Source: Labrys monachus
GTDB lineage: Bacteria; Pseudomonadota; Alphaproteobacteria; Rhizobiales; Labraceae
Direction of reading: 5' to 3'
Length of the DNA stretch: 64,000 nucleotides
Assembly: GCF_030814655.1 (NCBI RefSeq)
Contig: NZ_JAUSVK010000001.1
Location: 2,809,501 to 2,873,500, forward strand
Part shown: piece after piece, positions 50,920 through 60,317 of the stretch
Layout of the letters: the number at the start of each line of letters is the position of its first letter
How positions within the stretch are numbered: position 1 is the first letter of the stretch
The notes under the pieces: generated by a model
Databases searched by the model: none
Told to the model about the DNA's origin: nothing
Seen by the model: only the letters and a program-made list of their open reading frames with translations
Program-made: the position numbers and the translations under genes

Positions 50920-51660
50920 TTACACCGGCGGCTGGAAGCTGAGGAACCTGTCCTGCCTGAATTCGAAGATCTTGCCGGTCTCGGTGAGATCGGGGCTCGC
51001 AAGACGCAGGATCGATGCCGTGACCGCCTCGGGTGGCGGCAGGGCGCTGGCGTCCTCGCCGGGCATGGCGGCGGCGCGCATATGCGTGCGGATGGGGCCG
51101 GGCGAGAACAAATTGGCGCGGACGGGCGTGTTGACGGTCTCGCTCGCATAGGTGGCGACGAGGGCGTTGAGGGCCGCCTTGGTGGTGCCGTAGAGGCCCC
51201 AATAGGCGACCGCCTTCCATGCCGAGCCCGAGGTCACGAACACGGCGCGTCCGGCATCCGATTTGCGCAGCAGCGGATCGAAGGACCGGATCAGGCGCCA
51301 ATTGGCGGTGACGTTCACGGCGAAGACGTTGTCCCAGTCCTTCGGCTCGATATGGCCGAGCGGCGAGATCGAGCCGAGCGCACCGGCATTGCCGATGAGG
51401 ATGTCGAGCTTGCCGTAGCGCTCGAACAGGGTGTAGCCGAGGCGATCGATGCCGTCGCCGTCCTTGATGTCGAGCGGAACGAGGCTGGCCGTGCCGCCTT
51501 TGGCCTGGATGGCGTCGTCGAGGTCCTCGAGCGCGCCGACGGTGCGGGCGAGGGCGACGACATGGGCGCCGGCCTCGGCCAGAGCGAGCGCCGTGGCACG
51601 GCCGATGCCGCGCGAGGCGCCGGTCACGAGCGCAATGCGGCCTTTGAGGGAATCGGACAT
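50920..51660 (-). CDS. SDR-family oxidoreductase downstream of purF
   Basis: This 246-residue classical SDR has TGASRGIG near residues 14-21, GNAG in place of NNAG near residue 91, a serine in VTSGSAWK and YGTTK as the catalytic pair. It lies 17 bases after purF on the same strand, an arrangement common in Alphaproteobacteria, where its role is not known. ATG 51660 is the family start; the in-frame ATG at 51768 is inside purF. The Gly for Asn change in the NNAG motif removes the asparagine that helps the proton relay and could lower activity. Substrate unknown. Confidence 0.88.
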   Translation of the reverse strand: MSDSLKGRIALVTGASRGIGRATALALAEAGAHVVALARTVGALEDLDDAIQAKGGTASLVPLDIKDGDGIDRLGYTLFERYGKLDILIGNAGALGSISPLGHIEPKDWDNVFAVNVTANWRLIRSFDPLLRKSDAGRAVFVTSGSAWKAVAYWGLYGTTKAALNALVATYASETVNTPVRANLFSPGPIRTHMRAAAMPGEDASALPPPEAVTASILRLASPDLTETGKIFEFRQDRFLSFQPPV

Positions 51661-51677
51661 TGAGAACTCGTTCGCGA

Positions 51678-53138
51678 TCAGCTTGCTTCGGCCAGCAGCG
51701 AAAGCTGCTGCTTTGCGCCCTCGCCGCTGACGTCGGTGAGGAAGGTCGGATAATCGCCGGTGAAGCAATGATCGGTGAACTGCGGGCGCAGCGGATCGCG
51801 CTGCTCGAAGCCGCAGGCCTTGTAAACGCCCTGCACCGAGAGGAAGGCCAGCGAATCCGCGCCCATATAGGCGCGCATCTCCTCCAGGCTCATGCGAGCG
51901 GCGAGAAGGTTGGTCCGGTCGGGCGTATCGATGCCGTAATAGTCGGGATGGGTGATCGGCGGGCTCGAAATGCGGAAATGCACTTCCTTGGCGCCGGCAT
52001 CGCGCATCATCTGCACGATCTTGACCGAAGTGGTGCCGCGCACGATCGAATCGTCGATGAGCACGATGCGCCGGCCCTCGATGACGGCCCGGTTGGCGCT
52101 GTGCTTCATGCGGACGCCGAGTTCGCGGATCGACTGGGTCGGCTGGATGAAGGTGCGCCCGACATAATGGTTGCGGATGATGCCGAGTTCGTAGGGCAGG
52201 CCGGCAGCCTGGGCGAAGCCGATGGCCGCGGGCACGCCCGAATCGGGGACGGGCACGACGACGTCGGCATCGATGCCGCTTTCGGCCGCGAGCTGGGCGC
52301 CGAAGCGCTTGCGCACGTCATAGACGCTGCGGCCGTGCACGATCGAATCCGGCCGGGCGAAATAGATATATTCGAAGATGCAGGGACGCGCCGGCACGCG
52401 CGGAAAGGGCTTGATCGACTCGATACCCTCCTTGGTGATGACGACGACTTCGCCATTCTCGATATCGCGCACGAAGCGGGCGCCGATGATGTCGAGCGCG
52501 CAGGTCTCGGAGGCCAGGATGTAGCAGCCGTCGAGCTCGCCCAGCACCAGCGGACGGATGCCGAGCGGGTCGCGCGCGCCGACGAGCATGTGGTTGGTCA
52601 GCCCGACAAAGGCATAGGCGCCTTCCATCTGGAAGAGGGCGTCGATGAAGCGGTCGATGAATTTTTCGCGCGAGGAGCGTGCGACGAGATGGAGAATCAC
52701 CTCGCTGTCCGAGGTCGACTGGCAGATGGCGCCCTTGCGGATCAGGTCGCGGCGCAAGGTCAGGCCGTTGGTGAGGTTGCCGTTATGGGCGACGGCGAAA
52801 CCGCCGCCAGCCAGTTCGGCGAAGAGCGGCTGCACGTTGCGCAGGATGGTCTCGCCGGTGGTGGAATAGCGCGTATGGCCGATGGCCTGGGCGCCGGGCA
52901 GCCTTTCGATCACGTCGCGCTTGGAGAAGGTGTCGCCGACGAGGCCGAGGCGGCGCTCCGAATTGTAGCGCGCGCCGTCGAACGTCACGATGCCGCAGGC
53001 CTCCTGGCCGCGATGCTGCAGCGCATGCAGGCCGAGGGCGGTGATGGCAGCGGCTTCCGGATGGCCGAAGATGCCGAACACGCCGCATTCCTCGCGCAGG
53101 TGGTCCGCATCCAGGTCGAGATCGTCAATCGAGGCCAT
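51678..53138 (-). CDS. purF: Amidophosphoribosyltransferase
   Basis: The 486-residue enzyme makes 5-phosphoribosylamine from PRPP and glutamine, the first step of purine synthesis. A short N-terminal stretch (about residues 1-17) precedes the glutaminase nucleophile cysteine in ECGVFGIFGH and is probably a cleaved propeptide. HTRYSTTG follows, and the C-terminal PRTase domain has VVPVPDSGVPAAIGF and LIDDSIVRGTT. ATG 53138 fits the family; GGAGAAAG lies upstream. It belongs to the cvpA-purF-SDR string. Identification is secure. Confidence 0.97.
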   Translation of the reverse strand: MASIDDLDLDADHLREECGVFGIFGHPEAAAITALGLHALQHRGQEACGIVTFDGARYNSERRLGLVGDTFSKRDVIERLPGAQAIGHTRYSTTGETILRNVQPLFAELAGGGFAVAHNGNLTNGLTLRRDLIRKGAICQSTSDSEVILHLVARSSREKFIDRFIDALFQMEGAYAFVGLTNHMLVGARDPLGIRPLVLGELDGCYILASETCALDIIGARFVRDIENGEVVVITKEGIESIKPFPRVPARPCIFEYIYFARPDSIVHGRSVYDVRKRFGAQLAAESGIDADVVVPVPDSGVPAAIGFAQAAGLPYELGIIRNHYVGRTFIQPTQSIRELGVRMKHSANRAVIEGRRIVLIDDSIVRGTTSVKIVQMMRDAGAKEVHFRISSPPITHPDYYGIDTPDRTNLLAARMSLEEMRAYMGADSLAFLSVQGVYKACGFEQRDPLRPQFTDHCFTGDYPTFLTDVSGEGAKQQLSLLAEAS

Positions 53139-53264
53139 CGCGCTCACTTTCTCCAAAAAGAGTGAGCGGCCCGGAGAACGCTCCGCCGCCCCAATCACCG
53201 TTGAGATAATATCACCGATCCGCATTTCCACCATGCGGGCCGAGTTTTCCGTGCTAGCCCCGCA

Positions 53265-53879
53265 TCACGGCTGTGCCGCGGGCTTCGTCGCCGGCGTGGC
53301 CGGCTGAACCGGTGCGCCGGCCGCGTCGGGATCGGTTCCCTGGGCGCTGTCGCCCGGAAGGAGGTCATTGGCGCGAAGCTGCTTCAGGATCACGTTTTCC
53401 GGATCGGTCGGCAGGATGCTCAGGAGCCAGTCGCGACCCGACAGCAGGATCGGCTTGGACTTGGCGTCCTGAACCCAGACGGGCTCGGACTTGTCGGGAA
53501 CGAGATAGCTGAAGAAGATGAAGGCAACGACGGCGAGCAACAGGCCGCGGGCGGCGCCGAACAGAAAGCCGAACGTGCGGTCGATGGCGCCGATGCGGCT
53601 GTCGAGGATCATGTCCGACAGGCGGATGGTGATGAAGGAGGCGATGATCAGGACGACGATGAAGACCGCGCCGCCGGAGACGATCTGCGCGACCGTATCG
53701 CTCTTGATGTAAGGCTTGACATAGGGCAGCACGTGGCCGTGCAGGAAGAGGGCCGCCACCGCGGCGATGGCCCAGGCGGCGATCGCCAATATCTCCCGCG
53801 TGAACCCCCGCACCATCGCCAGCAGGGCCGATATCAGCATGACGCCAATGACGATGAGATCAAGAAGCGTTACAGGCAT
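53265..53879 (-). CDS. cvpA: CvpA-family membrane protein
   Basis: This 204-residue protein has four hydrophobic segments in its first 130 residues (LLDLIVIGVMLISALLAMVRG; VAQIVSGGAVFIVVLIIASF; FLFGAARGLLLAVVAFIFFS and one more) and a Pro/Ala-rich C-terminal tail. CvpA is needed for colicin V production in E. coli and affects envelope integrity; its molecular function is not settled. It lies between radA and purF, as is common in Alphaproteobacteria. Identification is secure. Confidence 0.94.
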   Translation of the reverse strand: MPVTLLDLIVIGVMLISALLAMVRGFTREILAIAAWAIAAVAALFLHGHVLPYVKPYIKSDTVAQIVSGGAVFIVVLIIASFITIRLSDMILDSRIGAIDRTFGFLFGAARGLLLAVVAFIFFSYLVPDKSEPVWVQDAKSKPILLSGRDWLLSILPTDPENVILKQLRANDLLPGDSAQGTDPDAAGAPVQPATPATKPAAQP

Positions 53880-54013
53880 CGGCGGTTTATCCTGATGAGA
53901 ACAGCGATTGCGGACCGGAGGCGGCAGCGAGCCCCTCTATAGCGATGGTTCCGGCCGCCGTCATCCGTTTGCTCGTTCCGAGACATGCGTTTGAAGACGA
54001 GCGGCCCAGCGTG

Positions 54014-55423
54014 TCAGGACACGGCCTTGGCGGGCTTGCGCTTTTGACCCTCGCCCGATGCGGCGATATCGGCAACAAGTGTCGCAAGTGAGGCGACCCC
54101 GTTCACGACCATGCCGGAATCCCCACCCGAATCGCTGCCGGAAACCGGCGCGACGGCGCGCCCGAAACCGAGTTTGGCCGCCTCCTTCAGGCGTCCGCCC
54201 GCATGGGCGACCGGACGCACGGAGCCCGAGAGCGATATCTCGCCGAAATAGACCGCATCGGAGGGCAGGGCCGCGCCGGTGAGGGAGGAGATCAGCGCGG
54301 CGGCGACGGCAAGGTCGGCGGCGGGCTCCTGGATGCGCAGGCCGCCGGCGACGTTGAGATAGACGTCGTGTCCGCCGAGACGCACGCCGCAATGGGCGTC
54401 AAGGACGGCGAGGATCATCGACAGGCGATTCGAATCCCAGCCGACCACCGCCCGCCGCGCCGTGCCGAGGCTCGTGGGGGCGACGAGGGCCTGGATCTCG
54501 ACCAGCAGGGGCCGCGTGCCCTCCATGCCGGCGAACACCGCGGTGCCCGGCGAGCCGAGATCGCGCTCCGACAGGAACAGGGCGGAGGGATTCGACACCT
54601 CCTTCAGGCCCAGTCCGGTCATTTCGAAGACGCCGATCTCGTCCGTCGGGCCGAAGCGGTTCTTGACGGCGCGCAGGATGCGGAAATCCCGACCGCCGTC
54701 GCCTTCGAAGGACATCACGGCATCCACCATGTGCTCGACCACGCGCGGGCCGGCGATCTGGCCGTCCTTGGTGACGTGTCCGACGAGGATGACGGTGGCG
54801 CCGGACCGCTTGGCGTAGCGGATCAGCGCCTGGGCCGAGCCGCGGACCTGGGTCACCGTGCCCGGCGCGGATTCCACCGTGTCGGTCCACATGGTCTGGA
54901 TGGAGTCGATGACGACGACCCGAGGGGGCGGGCCGTGCTGGAAGGTGGCGAGGATATCCTCGACCGAGGTCTCCGCCGCCAGTTCCACCGGCGCGCCGGC
55001 CAGGCCGAGACGCTCGGCCCGCATCCGCACCTGCGCGGTAGCCTCCTCGCCCGATATATAGACGACGCGGGCGCCGCCGGCGGCAAGGGCCGCGCAGGTC
55101 TGGATCAGCAGCGTGGATTTGCCGATGCCCGGATCGCCGCCCAGCAGGAGCACCGATCCACGCACGAAGCCGCCGCCCGTCACGCGGTCCAGCTCGTTGA
55201 TGCCCACCACCAGGCGCGGCGCCTCGTCGGTGCCGCCCGTCAGGGTTTCGAGCGCGAAGACCCGGCCCCGGCCCCGCGGCCGCTGCGAGGCGGGCACGGC
55301 GGCGACGGCGCTGGTCTCCTCGGCGATCGTGTTCCATTCGCCGCAGGCATCGCACTTGCCCTGCCAGCGTTGATAGACGGCACCGCAATTCTGGCAGATA
55401 AAGGACGATGTTCGCTTGGCCAT
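54014..55423 (-). CDS. radA: DNA repair protein RadA
   Basis: The 469-residue RadA/Sms protein has an N-terminal zinc finger (CQNCGAVYQRWQGKCDAC), a RecA-like ATPase with Walker A GGDPGIGKST, the RadA signature KNRFG and a C-terminal Lon-protease-like domain with a variable tail. It drives branch migration of recombination intermediates. It is the first gene of the leftward radA-cvpA-purF-SDR string. In many relatives alr lies directly upstream; here a rightward gene and an ABC transporter operon separate them. Identification is secure. Confidence 0.97.
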   Translation of the reverse strand: MAKRTSSFICQNCGAVYQRWQGKCDACGEWNTIAEETSAVAAVPASQRPRGRGRVFALETLTGGTDEAPRLVVGINELDRVTGGGFVRGSVLLLGGDPGIGKSTLLIQTCAALAAGGARVVYISGEEATAQVRMRAERLGLAGAPVELAAETSVEDILATFQHGPPPRVVVIDSIQTMWTDTVESAPGTVTQVRGSAQALIRYAKRSGATVILVGHVTKDGQIAGPRVVEHMVDAVMSFEGDGGRDFRILRAVKNRFGPTDEIGVFEMTGLGLKEVSNPSALFLSERDLGSPGTAVFAGMEGTRPLLVEIQALVAPTSLGTARRAVVGWDSNRLSMILAVLDAHCGVRLGGHDVYLNVAGGLRIQEPAADLAVAAALISSLTGAALPSDAVYFGEISLSGSVRPVAHAGGRLKEAAKLGFGRAVAPVSGSDSGGDSGMVVNGVASLATLVADIAASGEGQKRKPAKAVS

Positions 55424-55593
55424 GCCTTCCTTTAGCGGGCGGGAAGAACCAAATCAAACCTGCGCTCCGGCCTCGAAGCGCATCGCCGCGGATCGAAACG
55501 GCGGCTCGCTGTGTTCTGCATCTCGAATGTCCCCGTCGCGGACCTTGTCCGGCGGCGGGGATCCGATGTCGTCCGTGAACGCCAGGGTGCGCC

Positions 55594-55905
55594 ATGTCCC
55601 GTCCGCTCGTCGTCTCCATTCCCCACACCCTTGGCCGCGAGGCGGCCCTGCGGCGCATTCGAGACGGCATCGGCCAGATACGCGCCCGATACGCCGGACA
55701 GATGAGCGTCCTCGACGAGAACTGGACCGGCGACCGGCTCGATTTCCGCATCATGGCGCTGAGGCAGACGGTATCCGGCAGCATCGAGGTGGCGGAGACG
55801 GTGGTGACGGTCAGCGTGGTCCTGCCGCTCTTCCTGTCGGTGCTCGCCGAAAAAGCCAAGGCGCTGATCCAGAAGAGCGGGCAGCTGATGCTGGAAAAGA
55901 AATGA
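55594..55905 (+). CDS. Polyhydroxyalkanoic acid system family protein
   Basis: This 103-residue protein belongs to the small PHA_gran_rgn family (LVVSIPHTLGREAALRRIRDGIG; ENWTGDRLDFRIMALRQTVSGSIEVAE; LAEKAKALIQKSGQLMLEKK). Members are found near polyhydroxyalkanoate genes in some bacteria, but no PHA gene occurs here and the function is not established. AGGGTG precedes the ATG. It is divergent from radA and precedes the ABC operon by 367 bases. A 15-bp palindrome lies 36 bases past its stop. The family is recognised with good confidence. Confidence 0.85.
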   Translation: MSRPLVVSIPHTLGREAALRRIRDGIGQIRARYAGQMSVLDENWTGDRLDFRIMALRQTVSGSIEVAETVVTVSVVLPLFLSVLAEKAKALIQKSGQLMLEKK

Positions 55906-55940
55906 AGGCGGCCGGCGAGGGCGAATCATTCCTTTCCGTT

Positions 55941-55955
55941 CGGGCATAATGCCCG
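55941..55955. promoter_or_regulatory. 15-bp palindrome between the PHA-family gene and the ABC operon
   Basis: CGGGCATAATGCCCG is a perfect palindrome around a single central base. As RNA it would be a weak 5-bp hairpin; as DNA it could be an operator. No regulator gene adjoins the ABC operon, so its ligand is unknown. Confidence 0.3.
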
Positions 55956-56078
55956 CTATGTTTCGGGCACCGGAGGTCGCAGTCCGGCTTTCCCGCAACG
56001 CCCGATCGAGGGTGCGAGGGTGATTTCTACCTGTGGTTACAGGGGCGGGTGGTTGCGTCCCGATTTGTCCGACAATTC

Positions 56079-56106
56079 TTGTAAATCGTCCGGGGCATGC
56101 TAATAG
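56079..56106 (+). promoter_or_regulatory. Possible sigma-70-type promoter of the third CUT2 operon
   Basis: TTGTAA (56079-56084) and an extended -10 element TGC-TAATAG (56098-56106) are 16 bases apart. Matches to consensus are moderate. The leader to the start codon at 56273 is about 160 bases and contains CCAGCC-GCG-GGCTGG, a short hairpin. No other gene is seen in 55956-56272. Confidence 0.35.
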
Positions 56107-56272
56107 TGGCGGCGTGCCACCCTGGAGGGGGCGCTGCCGAAGCGAACGAGCCGGCCATGCAGGGAGGGAGCCACAGGCGTGTCGCAAGCGCTGGAGAAGT
56201 GACCGGAATCCCCCCAGCCGCGGGCTGGCAGCGGTATCCGAAGAACCAAAAAGCATCAGGGAGAATCAGAAA

Positions 56273-57223
56273 ATGAAGAAATACGTTCTGGCCGGCGCCG
56301 TGGGTGCGCTGCTCGCCACCATGACATTCAGTGCGCAGGCTGCCGACAAGAAGACCCTCGTATTCGTTGCCAACGGCGCTTCGGACTTCTGGAAAGCCGC
56401 CGAAGCCGGCGTCAAGAAGGCGCAGGAAGAACTTCCGAACTACGATCTCCAGTTCAAATATCCCGAGCAGTCGGCAGCCGCCATCCAGGAACGTCTGATG
56501 GACGATCTCGTCTCGGCGGGCGCGGCCGGCATCATGGTGAGCGCTGTCGATCCGAAGACCGAGACCGATGCGCTCGACCGCGTCGGTTCCCACACGCTGC
56601 TCCTGACGACGGACAGCGATGCCCCGAAGAGCAAGCGCGCCGCCTATATCGGATCCAGCAACGTGCTGGCCGGCAACCAGGTCGGCGAACTCCTGAAGAA
56701 GGCGCTGCCCAACGGCGGCAAGTGCATGGCCTATGTCGGCCTGCCCGGAGCGGACAATGCGCGCGAGCGCATCCAGGGCATCAAGGACGTCATCAAGGGC
56801 ACGAAGATCGAGATCGTCGACGTCAGGGCGGACGACATCGACCAGTCGCGTGCCAAGCGCAACGTCGAGGACACGCTGACCGCCAATCCGGACGTGGATT
56901 GCATGCTCGGCATCTACTCCTACAACATCCCGCAGATCTACCAGGCGCTGAAGGAAGCGGGCGCTCTCGGCAAGATCACCGTCACCGGCTTCGATGACGA
57001 TCCGATCACGCTGGGCGGCATCAAGGAAGGCACGATCGTCGGCACCGTCGTGCAGCAGCCCTATGAGTGGGGCTACCAGGGCATGAAGCTCATGGCCAAG
57101 ATCCTGGAAGGCGACAAGTCCGCCATTCCCGCGGACAAGCTGATCATCATTCCGACCAAGGTCGTGGACAAGACGACCGTCGACGCCTACGCGGCCCAGC
57201 TCAAGAAGCTGCAGGGCAAGTAA
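56273..57223 (+). CDS. Periplasmic sugar-binding protein of a third CUT2-type transporter
   Basis: The 316-residue RbsB-type binding protein has a Sec signal peptide (MKKYVLAGAVGALLATMTFSAQA, given by its key hydrophobic core) and the type-I fold (TLVFVANGASDFWKAAEAG; YPEQSAAAIQERLMDDLV; VTGFDDDPITLGGI). GGGAGA precedes the ATG. It begins a three-gene operon with the ATPase and permease, but no catabolic enzyme or regulator adjoins it. The ligand is therefore unknown. An attenuator-like hairpin follows. The family is secure. Confidence 0.93.
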   Translation: MKKYVLAGAVGALLATMTFSAQAADKKTLVFVANGASDFWKAAEAGVKKAQEELPNYDLQFKYPEQSAAAIQERLMDDLVSAGAAGIMVSAVDPKTETDALDRVGSHTLLLTTDSDAPKSKRAAYIGSSNVLAGNQVGELLKKALPNGGKCMAYVGLPGADNARERIQGIKDVIKGTKIEIVDVRADDIDQSRAKRNVEDTLTANPDVDCMLGIYSYNIPQIYQALKEAGALGKITVTGFDDDPITLGGIKEGTIVGTVVQQPYEWGYQGMKLMAKILEGDKSAIPADKLIIIPTKVVDKTTVDAYAAQLKKLQGK

Positions 57224-57236
57224 CCGGTGTTTCGGC

Positions 57237-57260
57237 GCCGAGGCCGGGACCGGCCTCGGC
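57237..57260 (+). terminator. Attenuator-like hairpin after the third binding-protein gene
   Basis: The arms GCCGAGGCCGG and CCGGCCTCGGC form an 11-bp inverted repeat (effective 9-bp stem) followed by GTCTTT, 13 bases past the stop codon. It probably lowers transcription into the ATPase and permease genes, a common way of making excess binding protein. Confidence 0.65.
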
Positions 57261-57381
57261 GTCTTTAATCGGCTCGACCGTTTTCGGCGGTCGAGCGCCG
57301 CGGCTTCGCCGATGTCGCGGCGGCGTCGCCCTCCCGGCTGCCGGCTTCGGCCGTCCAGCCCCTTCCGCATAGGGATCCAGA

Positions 57382-58887
57382 ATGGCGGAACCGTTTCTTG
57401 AACTGATCGGGATCGGCAAGAGCTATCCCGGCGTGCAGGCCCTCGCCGGGGTCAGCCTTTCGGTCTCGCCCGGCGAAGTCGTCGGACTGATCGGCGAAAA
57501 CGGGGCGGGCAAATCGACGCTGATGAAGATCCTCGGCGGCGTCGTCACCCCGAGCGCCGGCGTCATCCGCCTGGACGGTCAGGACCGCCCGTCGCTGACG
57601 GTCAACGCGGCGATTGCCGCCGGCATCGCCTTCGTCCACCAGGAACTGAACCTGTTCGACAATCTCGACGTGGCGTCCAACGTGTTCATCGGCCGCGAGC
57701 CGCGTATCGGAGGCCCCCTGAATCTGATCGACCATCGCAAGCTGCGCGCCGATGTGGAGCCGCTGCTCCGGCGCGTCGGCTGCGACTTCAAGCCGGAGAC
57801 GCCGGTGGCGGAACTGTCGATCGCCCAGCGCCAGCAGCTCGAGATCGCCAAGGCGCTTTCCCTCGGCGCCCGCGTCGTCATCATGGACGAGCCGACCTCG
57901 AGCCTCACCATCTCCGAGACGAACCGCCTGCTCGACATCATCCGCGATCTCAAGGCAAGCGGCGTGGCGGTGATCTTCATCTCCCACCGCCTCAACGAGG
58001 TCCAGCAATGCGTCGACCGCGTCGTCGTGCTGCGCGACGGGCGTCTGGTCGGCACGCTCGACCGGGCTGCCGTCAACCATGATTCCATGATCCGCCTGAT
58101 GATCGGCCGCGACCTGCGCGAGCTCTACACGCCGCCGGCGACCGCCCCGGGCGAGAGCATCCTCGATATCGTCGACCTGCAGACCTCGACCTATCCGGAG
58201 CGCAAGGTGAACCTGTCGCTTCGCCGCGGCGAGATCCTGGGCCTCGCGGGTCTCATCGGCGCCGGCCGCACCGAGCTCGCCCGCGCGCTGTTCGGCATCG
58301 AGCGGCCGGTCGGCGGGCAGATGCGGCTCGCCGGCGAGCCCATCGTCAATGCCAGTCCGCGCGACGCCATCCGGCGCGGCATCTTCCTCGTGCCGGAGGA
58401 CAGGAAACAGTCGGGCCTGATCCTCGAACAGAGCATCACCACCAATATTTCCCTGCCCGACCTGATGTCCTACGCCACCTTCGCGCTGGTCGGCACCGGC
58501 CGGGAACGGAAGAATGCCGAGATCCAGCGCAAGGCGCTGAACATCAAGACGAAGGACGTGGCGACGATCGTCGGCACGCTTTCCGGCGGCAACCAGCAGA
58601 AGGTCGTCCTCGCCAAATGGCTCTCGATGCAGCCGAGGGTGATGATCTTCGACGAGCCGACCCGCGGCGTCGACGTCGGCGCCAAGACGGAGATCTACAC
58701 GCTGATGCGCAGCCTGGCCGACCATGGCGTCGGCATCCTGATGATCTCCAGCGATCTCGAGGAAGTCATCGGCGTCAGCGACCGGATGGCGGTGATGCAC
58801 GAAGGTTCCATCGCCGGCATTCTCCAGCGCGACCGCTTCAGCGAGGAGACCATCATGCAGCTCGCCGTCGGCCACAGCGTTCACTGA
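57382..58887 (+). CDS. Third CUT2-type ABC transporter, double ATP-binding subunit
   Basis: This 501-residue RbsA-like protein has Walker A GENGAGKST, a degenerate first signature and VIMDEPTSSL in domain one, then a degenerate Walker A (GAGRTE), the signature LSGGNQQKV and FDEPTRGVDVG in domain two. It powers import with the permease 11 bases downstream. TAGGGATCC precedes the ATG at 57382. Of the three CUT2 ATPases in the window it is closest in motif detail to the one at 4163. Identification is secure; the substrate is unknown. Confidence 0.94.
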   Translation: MAEPFLELIGIGKSYPGVQALAGVSLSVSPGEVVGLIGENGAGKSTLMKILGGVVTPSAGVIRLDGQDRPSLTVNAAIAAGIAFVHQELNLFDNLDVASNVFIGREPRIGGPLNLIDHRKLRADVEPLLRRVGCDFKPETPVAELSIAQRQQLEIAKALSLGARVVIMDEPTSSLTISETNRLLDIIRDLKASGVAVIFISHRLNEVQQCVDRVVVLRDGRLVGTLDRAAVNHDSMIRLMIGRDLRELYTPPATAPGESILDIVDLQTSTYPERKVNLSLRRGEILGLAGLIGAGRTELARALFGIERPVGGQMRLAGEPIVNASPRDAIRRGIFLVPEDRKQSGLILEQSITTNISLPDLMSYATFALVGTGRERKNAEIQRKALNIKTKDVATIVGTLSGGNQQKVVLAKWLSMQPRVMIFDEPTRGVDVGAKTEIYTLMRSLADHGVGILMISSDLEEVIGVSDRMAVMHEGSIAGILQRDRFSEETIMQLAVGHSVH

Positions 58888-58898
58888 GAAAGCCCGCC

Positions 58899-59909
58899 AT
58901 GCTCAAGAAAGACCTCAGCCTGCTCGTGCTGATCCTGGTAATCGGCTGCGCAACCGCCTTCCTCAATCCCCGCTTCATTTCCCCGATCAACCTTTCGAAC
59001 ACGGCCAATTTGATCGGGCTGTTCGGACTCTATGCGATCGGCGCCGGCTTCGTGATCATCACGGGCGGCATCGACCTGTCGGTCGGCTCGCTGTTCGCGC
59101 TGCTCGGCGTCGTCTTCGTCGATCTTCTCACCACCTACCAGATGAACTGGATCGTCGCGGTGCTGCTGATGGTGGTCGCGGGGATGGTCATCGGCGGCAT
59201 CCACGCCTTCCTGATCCTCAAGATGCGGCTGCAGCCGTTCATCGTGACGCTGTGCGGCCTGCTGCTCTATCGCGGCATCGCGCGCTGGTACACCGACGAC
59301 GGCACCGCCGGCTTCGAGTTCGGCCAGAGCTTTCCCTCGCTCGAATGGCTCACCACCGGCCGCACCTATGGCGTGCCGCATAGCTTCGTGGTCTTCATCC
59401 TCATCGCGATCGTGATGGGCATCGTGCTGCACTGGTCCGTCTACGGGCGCTATCTGTGCGCCGTCGGCAAGAACGAGGAGGCGGCCCGCTATTCCGGTAT
59501 CCATACGGGAGCGGTGATCGCGGCGGCCTATGTCATCGCCAGCGGCCTGGCGGGGCTCTCCTCGGTCTATTTCGCGATGTATACCCGCTCGATATCGCCG
59601 GCTTCCCATGGCAATTTCTACGAGCTCTACGGCATTGCGGCCGCGGTGCTCGGCGGCTGCTCGCTGCGCGGCGGCGAAGGATCGGTCTTCGGCATCGTGC
59701 TCGGTGCCATCCTGCTCCAGATCCTGCAGAATCTCGTCAACCTCCTGGGCATTCCGAGTTCGCTGAACTTTGCGGTGATGGGCGCGGTGATCCTCGTGGG
59801 CGTGCTGGCGGACCAGCAGTTCGTGAACTACCGGCAATGGCTGAGCGGCCGCCGCCGCGACGCCGCGCTTGCCCGCAACGCGCCGCCGAAGGACGCCGGC
59901 GCCAGTTGA
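58899..59909 (+). CDS. Third CUT2-type ABC transporter permease
   Basis: The 336-residue RbsC-type permease has about ten membrane segments, the motif GGIDLSVGS near residue 57 and the ATPase-contact loop AVGKNEEAARYSGI. It lacks the long hydrophilic N-terminus of the permease at 5721. It is the last gene of the operon and converges with the VOC gene after 21 bases, without a clear terminator. A polar C-terminal tail of 20 residues (RRRDAALARNAPP) is not conserved in the family. Identification is secure. Confidence 0.93.
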   Translation: MLKKDLSLLVLILVIGCATAFLNPRFISPINLSNTANLIGLFGLYAIGAGFVIITGGIDLSVGSLFALLGVVFVDLLTTYQMNWIVAVLLMVVAGMVIGGIHAFLILKMRLQPFIVTLCGLLLYRGIARWYTDDGTAGFEFGQSFPSLEWLTTGRTYGVPHSFVVFILIAIVMGIVLHWSVYGRYLCAVGKNEEAARYSGIHTGAVIAAAYVIASGLAGLSSVYFAMYTRSISPASHGNFYELYGIAAAVLGGCSLRGGEGSVFGIVLGAILLQILQNLVNLLGIPSSLNFAVMGAVILVGVLADQQFVNYRQWLSGRRRDAALARNAPPKDAGAS

Positions 59910-59930
59910 CGGCGGCAGGCCGAGGCCGGC

Positions 59931-60317
59931 TTATGCCGGTCCGTGGCAGACCGCTTCGATATTGTTGCCGTCGGGATCGAGGACGAAGGCGCCGTAATAA
60001 TCGGGATGGTAATGCGCCCTGATCCCCGGCGCGCCATTGTCCCTCGCCCCCGCGGCCATCGCCGCCGCATGGAAGGCATAGACCTCGCCCCGGTTGCGGG
60101 CCTCGAAGGCGACATGCACCGGGCCGCCGGCGGAGCCGCCGGTCCCGATCCAGAATTGCGGCTTGCCTTCGGGGCCATATCCGGCGTGCCGGCTGCCGCC
60201 GGTCATCGCCGCGGTCACTTCCTTGCAGACCGCGTAGCCGAGCGGCGCGAGTGCCGCGTCGTAGAACGCCCGCGAGGCATCGAAGTCGCGAACGGCAAGG
60301 CCGATATGGTCGATCAT
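59931..60317 (-). CDS. VOC-family protein (glyoxalase/dioxygenase fold)
   Basis: This 128-residue single-domain vicinal-oxygen-chelate protein has the family start MIDHIGLAVRDFDASRAFY and end YGAFVLDPDGNNIEAVCHGP. Metal-ligand candidates are H4 near the start, H in GPVHVAFEA and E in NNIEAV. It may be a lyase, dioxygenase or resistance protein; nothing decides. CGGAGAATCCCG precedes ATG 60317. Its ATG overlaps the alr stop (ATGA), so it is translationally coupled to alanine racemase. The family is secure. Confidence 0.88.
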   Translation of the reverse strand: MIDHIGLAVRDFDASRAFYDAALAPLGYAVCKEVTAAMTGGSRHAGYGPEGKPQFWIGTGGSAGGPVHVAFEARNRGEVYAFHAAAMAAGARDNGAPGIRAHYHPDYYGAFVLDPDGNNIEAVCHGPA

